From Sympetrum striolatum (taxonomy: Eukaryota > Arthropoda > Insecta > Odonata > Libellulidae), in assembly GCA_947579665.1 (NCBI GenBank), contig OX388352.1:73384113-73448112 (forward strand): 64,000 bases of DNA, written 5' to 3'. Shown here piece after piece: positions 56,012-64,000 of the stretch (positions are counted from its first letter, which is position 1; each line of letters starts with the position of its first letter). The notes under the pieces were generated by a model that worked only from the letters and a program-made list of their open reading frames with translations, was not told the origin of the DNA and searched no databases. The position numbers and the translations under genes were made by a program.

Positions 56012-56690
56012 TGATGATTTTCATTTATGTAAAGCCCAAGATCATTTACTGAATTATTCAAGGGGATTTGAAATTCGTTCATGGTGGTCTTGGAAATCAT
56101 ATCGATAGTTAAATTCTTTGAAAGTTTAGGATTGCCAATAGCGAGGGCTTGCGACTTTGATGGATTAATGGCAGTGAAATTATTTCTGCTGGTGTAGAGA
56201 AGCCCATACCACGCAGTTTGGCGAAGATGATGTCCACATCAATAGAGTCAACGGCTTTACTATATTCAAGAAGAATTAGAGAAGTTGATCTTGCATCATC
56301 AATGGATCTTCTAATATCGTGTGGCACTTTATCGAATGCTTCCCTAAAATCCAGAAATATAGTATCGGTCCTGAAGCCCTCGTCGGCTGCTCTCATTATG
56401 TCGTGATTAAGGATTGCTTATTGACTCTCGCAGGAACGGCCTTTGCGGGAACCATATTAACTGCGCGTGATTGCAACATCATCACTGACAAAACGCATTA
56501 GGTAACTGTATATAATGTGCTCTAGAATTTTACAAAACATAGAAGTTAACGATAAAGGTTGGCAATAGTCCGGCTTTGATTTACACCCTTTTTTTGGTAC
56601 TGGAGTGATGTGCGCTTTACTCAGATGAAAATATGGCTCGAACGTACTTAACAAAAACCAATAGAAGTAAAAAAATTGCTCCAAACGTGA
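55993..56690 (-). pseudogene. CR1-like RT, upstream half of split copy, with a duplicated palm motif A
   Basis: From 56650 leftward the frame reads LSKAHITPVPKKGCKSKPDY, PLSLTSMFCKILEHIIYSYL, then GSRKGRSCESQ, NHDIMRAADEGFRTDTIFLD FREAFDKVPH. This is CR1-type RT up to motif A (LDFREAFD). It then continues DIRRSIDDARSTSLILLEYS KAVDSIDVDIIFAKL, a second motif A of another RT subfamily. A frameshift near 56105 leads into FQIPLNNSVNDLGLYINENH QWS, the thumb, which ends at the Jockey insertion. Palm motifs B and C are missing. Two stops (both plausible single-base changes) lie between KILEHI and HDIM. Dead, and apparently chimeric. Confidence 0.82.
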
Positions 56691-56817
56691 CGAAAATGGT
56701 GATTTCAGGCAAATTCTTCGGATAAAATACCACGGTAAAATTCCGCATGCAATGCCTACACCCTACCCAACCTTCAAGGAAGTTCGTAGTTAACTGAATA
56801 AAAATCAACTCCGAATT
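56691..56817. other. Unassigned DNA
   Basis: Short gap between the CR1 copy and the foldback element; nothing recognised. Confidence 0.4.
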
Positions 56818-57407
56818 AGTTATAAAATATTATTATAATATATTATAGTATATTATAATAATATTTTATAACTATGGATATTAACGGTTAATGGTAGTTA
56901 TGCGGGGGTTATACCGTTATTTTTTTCAAGTAGAAATTTCGAGGGTCACGATGAAAATTAAGATTTTTCGTGATTTTGCAAGAAATTACCCGTTTACAAA
57001 CGGCCGTTGCCGTTGGGTTGGGGTAGGGGGGAGGGATTTCTATCAAAAATCTAGAAATCTAGAAATCCTCCCCCCCAATCACGAAAATCACGAAAAATCT
57101 TAATTTTCATCGTAGAACGTCAATCAAAAGACGCTGATATATCTCTTAGGACGAGTGAGACGACGAAGGTAGTAAATTGTAGCTCATTTGAATTGTTTAT
57201 AACTTTTCAAATCGTATTCCACGCGGTCAGTTATTTTATGGTACCCCCTGATGGGAAGGCCGGGCGCTCCCGAGCTGGGAAGGGTTCGGATTAGGATGGT
57301 GACCCTCGAAATTTCTACTTGAAAAAAACAACGGTATAACCCCCGCATAACTGCCATTAACCATATTAACTATTATACATTAAATATTATAATAATATTT
57401 TATAACT
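56818..57407. mobile_element. 590-bp foldback element with nested inverted repeats
   Basis: Both ends begin AGTTATAAAATATTATTATA when read inward. About 70 bp in, each arm carries GTTATGCGGGGGTTATACCG and then CAAGTAGAAATTTCGAGGGT in the same inverted arrangement, with very few differences. The left end (56818-56873) is itself a near-perfect 56-bp AT palindrome. Inside, ATGAAAATTAAGATTTTTCG at 56951 is inverted at 57090. A CT-rich hairpin (AGAAATC..GATTTCT) lies between. No coding capacity. The GC-rich part at 57245-57295 contains GGGTTCGGATTAGG. Confidence 0.78.
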
Positions 57408-58760
57408 GATATATAAATATAAATTTTGCATAACTTCAGATATATTAGAATGGTGTACCTTTGAATAATTATTTAATTGTTTTTGTATGCTACCGAAGAT
57501 GGCAGTAGAAGAGGTTAAGAATAGAAAATCTTTTTAGAGAGGGTTTCTTTAGCCTTTGGTTTTAATATTATGGCTTGCTAATTACGATCAAAATTTGAAA
57601 TGAGTTTATTACAGTAAACTTAGATTTCATAATTTTCAAGGGAGAATATTTTCCTGTGTTAACTCGCAACGGTTACGGAGCAGGTTTACACAGGTGGCAT
57701 CACTGTAAAAACGTTCAATTTAAATAAAAACTTTGAAAATTTAAGGCGCATAAAAGATACAACAATCAATTTGAAAGTTCAACCAATATATGAGTATTGA
57801 AGACGGGTAAATAAGTACAATAATTAAAAGAAATTAAAAAATGTTCGAAAAACTGTGTCAACCTGTCCCGCTCTCCTTATAGATCAAATTCATTGCTGGA
57901 CTCAATCATGGCTGTGCTCTTGCTATCTAAATATTAACTCCGATGCTCTTCGTATTCCCTATTATGAGGAAAAGACATCCTATGGGAATGTAACGATCTT
58001 TGCTTCCTTTGCCCATCGCGGCTCTTTACGATCTCCATCATTTTCATTTCCTCTAAACAAATTTAGAGATAACTTCTCGAAGGATACGGAGAATTTCAGA
58101 CGAACTGTCATCTACAGAATTATTGCAAATGAAACGGATAAGAGTTGCACTATTTCTTTTTAAAGTATCGTTAAATGTGAGGAAATTGGCAAATGATATG
58201 ACATGTCATGTCATTTGAGGTTTCAATGAGATCTATGATATTGAAATGATATATTTGAAGAAAAAAATCCTATTTGAAACTATAATTTGATTTAACTGGA
58301 CGCCTTTCCTAAAAATCAAATGTTAAACGAAAGAAAATTTGCTTAACAACATACTATTACGAAATTTTATCTTTAAATGCAAGATCACAGAATCCGTGCT
58401 GAATAAATCTCAAGGTGTTATGATTGAAGAACGAAACTTAGTATTCCCCGTACACTCAAAATATATTCAAGGTATATTTTTATATATTGCTCTTATTTCT
58501 GCTATATGAAGGCTTGCTGTAAAGAGATTCCATTTCGAAATTATTTCGGCGTAAAATAAAATAGAACTTTTTTCCAAAACGGACAGCGTAGCACGAAAAA
58601 CAATGAAAAACGAATGAACATTAAGATCATCCATCCCAGGTATAGCAGGTTATAATTCGGCATTATATGATGATTTTACAGTTTCCTCGATGCTCATATT
58701 CTACATCTATCATTTTTGTGCGTAATTGGGGTTCTTTTTGATTCAATCAAAGCACCAATA
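57408..58760. other. Unassigned AT-rich DNA
   Basis: A 102-codon plus frame (57855-58163) begins with ATG and ends with a stop but matches nothing I recognise. A short ATGACATGTCAT palindrome is at about 58199. Confidence 0.4.
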
Positions 58761-58775
58761 GACTTGAAAAAAGTC

Positions 58776-58847
58776 CGACGGGACCGAGAATCGAAGCAAG
58801 GTCTCCCAATTGCCGGTAGGGTGCTCTGTCCCTTGTGCTATGCCACC
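58776..58847 (-). repeat. tRNA-like unit, left copy of a head-to-head pair
   Basis: On the minus strand the unit has an acceptor-like 3' TCCCGTC, a B-box GCTTCGATTCTCGG, and an anticodon-like arm CCCTA-CCGGCAA-TTGGG. The D-arm GCAC/GAGC and acceptor 5' strand GGTGGCA pair poorly. It is followed by GGACTTTTTT, a Pol III terminator. Less intact than the right copy. More likely a SINE than a working tRNA. Confidence 0.6.
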
Positions 58848-58872
58848 AGAACTTGCGGGTTTGTTTCTTTCT

Positions 58873-58944
58873 GGCGGGATAGCTCAACGGACAGAGCACC
58901 TAAGCGGCAATCGGAAGACCCGGGTTCGATTCCCGGTCCCGTCG
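58873..58944 (+). repeat. tRNA-like unit, right copy, good cloverleaf ends
   Basis: 72 nt. Acceptor GGCGGGA pairs with TCCCGTC (one G-U). D stem GCTC/GAGC with loop AACGGACA. T-arm CCGGG-TTCGATT-CCCGG is perfect. The anticodon arm CCTAA-GCGGCAA-TCGGA has two mismatches and C instead of U at position 33, with GGC at the anticodon position. A run of six T follows after GGAC. No intron. Because the anticodon arm is damaged and the unit has a mirrored partner 25 bp away, I judge it a tRNA-derived SINE head; a true tRNA is possible but less likely. Confidence 0.62.
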
Positions 58945-58959
58945 GACTTTTTTCAAGTC

Positions 58960-61415
58960 CATTCTTCCTTGGGATATTTCCTGGTTGAACGCCATTTCGT
59001 GCAAAACATCCTTTACCTATCTTCCTTGTTCAACCAAAGCATTTAATCATGGAAACACCGTGAAATTTCTACAAACAGCTAACAATATAATAATTACAGT
59101 ACCCATACTTATGAGAAGAAGCACATTTTTCGTACATTGCTCTGTAATGTTTCAGCAACAGATCTTCTTCCCAAGTGATAGTGAAGATGTATTTTAAATT
59201 CTATTTTCTATTTGGCAACAAAGATATTATTAAATATCATCTGCATAATCATGCCCAAACTCGAAATTCTCTGAGCATTCAGTGGAGCGGAAGTTAAGGA
59301 TCACGTGTTGTCCTGAAGGATTCTCATCAGAAGCGACGATGGTCAAATTTGAGCACGAAGTTTCATGGAGTCCTACACTTAGAGGTTATGAAAAGAAGTT
59401 CAGCTCTAACATAGCCTCCTACCCTGTAATGATACAACATGTTCGTATCTTTATGTGAGGGAGACTATTCGGTAAAATTTAGAACAAGCGGAAAACATTT
59501 AACCCTTTCCGGTTCCTTGAGTCCAAATGGAATATGTCATTTTTTGATTCTAGCATCCCTTCATATCGCCCTCTGACTCCATTTGGGCTCTTAGGCTGCT
59601 GTACATAGTTCCATCAGCAGGTTTCATGACTCGCCGTTTAAGAAAAATTATTATCTTGAGCCGTAGATGAAAATTGCTGTACTCATGCTCGCGAGTTATC
59701 GTCAGGATGTGTCGGTAGTGGTGTCTACGTTATTGAAAAACTGCCTGTGAGAGGAATATTTCACGTAAAAAACTTCAAAACTCAATAAAATTCAAAACTG
59801 TATGTTTAAGCAATCGGAAAATGTTTTGTTTTGTTTTCCGCTGCATGTGACTTTATTCCATTTGGTACTGTGTCAGAAATTTTGGTTTTAATTACGTTTT
59901 AACATGTCAAAGAAATTCTGCAGAAATATAACACCTTCAATAGGCTTTCAGGAGAAAAAATAAAATTATTCTGCTGCTTTTTCTCCATTATAGGCCCTAA
60001 CATTTGTGCCCCATATCTCCCTTATAATGAATGCCCAAACATTCATCTGTGGGATTGAGGTTTAGTTTCCGAGTAGCCCACTTTACTGGAATCTGGGTTA
60101 CATAGCTTCGTAGATGATAAATGAATATCAATAAGCACATGTATAGTACTCACGACATGTCCAATGACAACATGGCATTGCCCAATATTTGGGTATATTT
60201 GTTGCTGTTCATATTTCCCTCTACCCTCGAAGTCGAAACAACCATTTTCCGGTAAATAGGAGATGCTCGATTGTAACATCCCCACCACCTGGTCTGGCTG
60301 AAATATCTTAAAAACATATTCAGTCAACCATTCTATAAGTATTATATCTGTAAAAGAAATATGCCGAAATGAACACGACGAACATCGCAGGATATTGCGC
60401 GAAGGATAAAAAAAAGCATTTAAGTGAGGAAAATTGAGTAAGTTGCAGGCTGCGACTCGAAAATTACCAGTTTGCGAGGCTTTCCTCTGTCAGTCGAAGG
60501 AAATGATGTTCTTATTACTTCCACTACATTCCGATTGGGGAAAAATTTGCGGAAATAATTTCTCCCTCCACTGTTCAATATTTGGAAATCGATTTTGAAT
60601 CTTCTAGTGCGAATAACCTAAATAACAAGGATGTAGAATTTTGGCTTAAAACTTTCTTGCCAACATTTTATGAGAGTACCTACAGATATCCTGCAAAAAA
60701 CTCAATATTTGAGATATCAATCAATGATTAAAATTATTTTTCATTGTTCAACATTTCAAATGTATCAAATAGTGAGTACACCATCTCATGGACGGTTTAT
60801 CCAAACGGAGGCACCGGCACCGGTTCAAACACCGGTGAAAACCGCATATTTCCCGAAAATATGAGTGTCCGGATCAATTTAGAACGGGGAAATAGAACTA
60901 CTCTTATAACCTCTAAGTTTCAAGACTAAAATGGTGTCGTTTATGCAATGACGTAGGATTTATTAGATGTGTCAACTAAGTAGATTATTTTGGAGTCGAG
61001 TCACTGAAAATTTCTTTCCAGTTTATTAAATCATGTCACTCAATTCAAAAGAGGAAAGAATGTAAAATCTTGAAAGACGGTGAGCAAATTTTTCTAACGT
61101 TAACAGTTTCTAGATTATAAAATAGATTCAATTTGTGCTTCGGCCACACCGTTCTGACGTTATTTACAGGTCACCTTCATTCTCATGGGTAAATAAAGTC
61201 AATTAAATATCGTACAAAATCGTGTTTTAAGCCTCTGGAATCCAAAATAAGAACAAGGTCCTTTGTTTTGAATTAACATAGATCCGTACGAAGCATTTAA
61301 TTTGAATAAATAATACGATAGCCAAAGAATAATGAGTAAAGGTTTTGTGAAACAGTTCGAACTTGTGTTGCATGCTCATCAAAAGATTTAAAATTACAAT
61401 TTCGTTGATAGAATC
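58960..61415. other. Unassigned AT-rich DNA
   Basis: A 94-codon minus frame (60043-60327) and a Gly/Thr-rich stretch near 60810 were examined and match nothing. No RNA genes seen. Confidence 0.4.
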
Positions 61416-61634
61416 CACTGCTTGGGCCGTGACTTCGTGGTAAGTCGCCATTAGGAACAAATGAAAAGATTAACTTTTACACACCACAGATAATTTTATT
61501 CAGGAACGACCATGGTTTCGACTCATGGAGTCATCTTCAGATCCTGAAGATGACTCCATGAGTCGAAACCATGGTCGTTCCTGAATAAAATTATCTGTGG
61601 TGTGTAAAAGTTAATCTTTTCATTTGTTCCTAAT
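61416..61634. mobile_element. Penelope-like terminal palindrome
   Basis: Begins with ACTGCTTGGGCCGTGACTTC, the leader shared with 40.69 kb. From 61450 to 61634 it is a perfect inverted repeat with 91-bp arms and a 3-nt spacer (ATC at 61541-61543). Each arm contains ATTAGGAACAAATGAAAAGA, a CACACCACAGATAATTTTAT stretch, and a hammerhead-like core. The combination of inverted terminal copies and hammerhead motifs is characteristic of Penelope-like retroelements; no RT or GIY-YIG domain remains. Confidence 0.6.
61536..61585 (+). ncRNA. Candidate hammerhead ribozyme, Penelope type
   Basis: Core elements in order: CTGAAGA (61544-61550), stem II GACTC-CAT-GAGTC (52-64), GAAA (65-68), a very short stem III ACC-AT-GGT (68-75), and the cleavage triplet GTC ending at C61576. 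Stem I can form from TTCAG/CTGAA (61536-61540 with 61581-61585) plus a C-G pair next to the core, with an internal loop. One extra U (61551) separates the core from stem II. The 2-nt loop III implies cleavage as a dimer, as described for Penelope-linked variants. The mirror copy lies on the minus strand of the left arm. Confidence 0.45.
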
Positions 61635-64000
61635 TACAATTTCTTTCGATTTCGCAAAATTGAATGACCGATAGACATAAGAAATGAGAATAAACATAAG
61701 GTGGAACATTAGGAAAGAAAAAAATCTTAAAAGGAACCGAAAATAAAGATTCGAGCAATTCAAAAAGAATAATATAATATATTGAATAGGGATTACTTGG
61801 ACTGACCGACGCTCAATTACCCAACTGCTCGGTCGGCAAACAGTTCGATTGAACGACGTTTATTTACTAATTAAAACTTAGCTGCATTGTTAATACGCCG
61901 TCGAAAATACAGATATTACAGAAGATAAATATAGTTGTTAATTTAAATATCAGTTAGCAAATATTTCATGGTATACCTTTGAAATTACCTATCCGTAGAT
62001 TAAATATTGGAATTATTTAATCATGATGTATATGTGATTAAAGGAAATAGTTTTAAATGTGAATAAATTAATTGATTGCTGCAACAATTATTTCCTTTTT
62101 ATCGTTCGTTCTGAGATAGAAGTAATACTCGCGTATTTATGAAGTTTGAAAGTTTGGGTTCATCGAAATGTAGAAACAGCTTAATCTTGAAACTCAATTT
62201 TTCTGAGGGAAGCTATAGCTAACCATCCTTAAAAAGTGAAGGGTGAAAAGCTTTTTTAAGATTTAATCAAACGATTTGGAGGACCTAGCGGGGTATCAAA
62301 ATTTTTAAATTTTTATTGGACGTCAGAGATGAAATGAATCATGAGATTCGAGTGCTATCTCGTGTCTCTTGCTTATTGATCGGCCTTCATATGCGAACTA
62401 TATTAGGTTTCATTCCACTATGATGCTCGTTTATGCCACAGAAATTATCCCTTTGAAAATTGCGATTGCTCCCGCAACACGCCACATCGCTCTCTACACG
62501 CGTGATTTGAGCTACAGCCATTGTGCCCATGTGTTTTTCGTTTCTACGGTCTAATGATGGAGTAAGAGAAAAGGATTTATGGTTAATAGGCACAGAGGAC
62601 GATAATATGTTTGCGAGACATTTTGTTCTCAGTGAGAAAATTATAAACTATTTTATTTTCAGTTTTTGTTTTCTTAATGTCAAAGCATTTTAATACACGA
62701 CTTTATTACGATAACAATGGAAAATAAAATATAATCTCGGAAAGAATTGCCAAATTTTCCTCTTGTCGTCGAAACATTGCAATTATTAATTCATATTTAA
62801 AAACTTGATGCGATTTGGGATAGCAGATGCTTAAATCGCACCTTTTGGAGGTATTTCAAATTTAATTATTATTTAATGATTCGGGTGAAAATTTCCAAAA
62901 ATGATAAATGATGGAAACTCGTTTAAAGGATGGGTCATAAAAAACTCAATATCCGTCTTTTATTTGAAACGAGAACGATTCATTCCAGCACTTGCGCGAT
63001 TTAGGACCCACACGTTGCTTCTTTGTTAAGAGTAAATAAATACTTATCTATATCTACCTAATATTCGGTATATTTTTATTAATCCACACTCAATATATTT
63101 TATTAAAATCAATCCTATTCTTCTTTCAAGAAATTATTTTCGAACTTAAATATTTCCGCTTAGTGCAAATATCAATACCACTGATAATTTGGCTTTCATT
63201 TAAGCTTTGTGTCTGTGAATATAAAGAGCATGGTGAAATGATGAAATACTATTTCCCCGAAATCAGCATAGCATAGTTTGAAGAACGAAGCTTCTCTCGT
63301 GTAACAAGAATTGCGATCGCACCAATATTCTTTCCATTTCGATTACCGTTGCCATTTTAATCATTGTAATCATCAGCGTGACAAATTAATTATGATTTCA
63401 ACTAACTGTCAAGAAACGTAGTATCGTTTACAGTCATAAATTTAACTTCTAAAATCCGGTAGGTTATTTAAATTTCGTCAGATTGGCTTTGCTTAGCTTT
63501 GTATCGCATATTTTTTATATTGTTTTGTGTAGTAAGGTATGCGATATAAAAGGTTTGTGGATAAAATGAGTTGATAGTTTCTAATGTCACTTTAACCCTT
63601 TCTCTCCAAAAAAGGATTTTTAAAACTTAAATTCCTTGTTTAAGTTACGATTAGTTAAATTCCGATTTTGCAGTAATGAATCCATGTTCTTAGCGAGTTA
63701 TTCTTACGTACGCTCAGCAAAATCCAACCAAGATTCGTGCAAACATTTTGCGGAATATGAAAATAATTATTTGAGATTTTAAATAGTGTTGAGGCGAAGT
63801 AAAAATAAATATGGTCTGATCAGAGATGGTCTGAGAGAAATTTGTAAGTTAAGTGATAGTTCGTTCGTACTCATAAACAAGACTAGATACATGAAAGAAG
63901 AGCGTCTAATAGTTTAAGACCTAGTAGAGAAAGAAGCAAATAATTAGACATTTGCATGAATTTCTATGGAAGAATAAGACTACCTCAAGAAAAAATATGC
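61635..64000. other. Unassigned AT-rich DNA to the right edge
   Basis: No open frame above 68 codons and no recognisable repeat, RNA gene or exon. Confidence 0.4.

Noticed and set aside
55485..56108. 207-codon plus-strand open frame
   Set aside because: Antisense of ORF1 and the CR1 flank; Ser/Val-rich without any motif.
60043..60327. 94-codon minus-strand frame with KIFQPDQVVGMLQS
   Set aside because: Considered as a transposase piece; no catalytic motif or related neighbour was found.
60800..60850. Gly/Thr-rich coding-like stretch (GGCACCGGCACCGG)
   Set aside because: Short simple-sequence patch inside a 61-64 codon frame; nothing else supports coding.
1..64000. CRISPR arrays, operons, rRNA genes, bacterial-type promoters
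   Set aside because: None seen; codon structure and repeat content are those of a eukaryotic genome.

Overview
The window looks like intergenic or deep-intronic DNA from a large, AT-rich arthropod genome. I found no convincing host protein-coding exon. What can be read is almost entirely transposable-element sequence: non-LTR retrotransposons of the Jockey, CR1 and RTE types, Tc1/mariner-, pogo- and hAT-like DNA transposon remnants, tRNA-derived SINEs, foldback elements and a Penelope-like palindrome. This mix, and the low GC outside one island, suggests an arthropod; I cannot name a species.

The one intact coding unit is a Jockey-clade retrotransposon on the minus strand (51457-55992). It has a gag-like ORF1 with three zinc knuckles and an ORF2 with apurinic-type endonuclease plus reverse transcriptase. 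All catalytic motifs are present and the two ORFs overlap by 11 nt. It is flanked by a perfect 12-bp target-site duplication and sits inside an older CR1-type RT pseudogene. The reading frame of that pseudogene stops at one edge of the insertion and resumes in phase at the other. ORF1 and ORF2 would be translated from one RNA; the proteins would bind that RNA, nick genomic DNA and copy the RNA at the nick.

Layout. 0-1.4 kb: CR1 3' end interrupted by a TIR element that carries a CA microsatellite. 2.5-3.2 kb: CR1 3' UTR. 8.4-10 kb: RTE tail, a palindrome and a CR1 tail. 11-13.8 kb: a foldback element and a fragment of a second copy. 15.9-16.7 kb: RTE RT remnant. 19.6-20.5 kb: pogo/Tigger-like remnant. 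22-22.8 kb: CR1 tail and SINE. 24.8-25.7 kb: CR1 3' end bounded by 47-bp inverted repeats. 26.3-26.8 kb: an 81-bp MITE and a mariner remnant. 28.3-31.2 kb: CR1 tail, SINE and the best RTE remnant. 32.1-33.3 kb: TIR element with repeated GGGAGAGATGCCCC motifs. 38-39 kb: CR1 and RTE 3' ends placed tail to tail. 40.7-43.5 kb: Penelope-like fragment, SINEs and a second MITE copy. 45.8-46.3 kb: CR1 RT. 48.9-49.8 kb: remnant of an unnamed arthropod multicopy protein family. 50.1-56.7 kb: CR1 host copy with the Jockey insertion. 56.8-57.4 kb: foldback element. 58.8-59 kb: head-to-head tRNA-like pair. 61.4-61.6 kb: perfect palindrome with hammerhead-ribozyme-like motifs. Most remaining sequence is unassigned AT-rich DNA.

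All identifications rest on reading motifs by eye; no database search was run. Family names for degenerate pieces (CR1, RTE, hAT, Penelope) are judgements from motif patterns.
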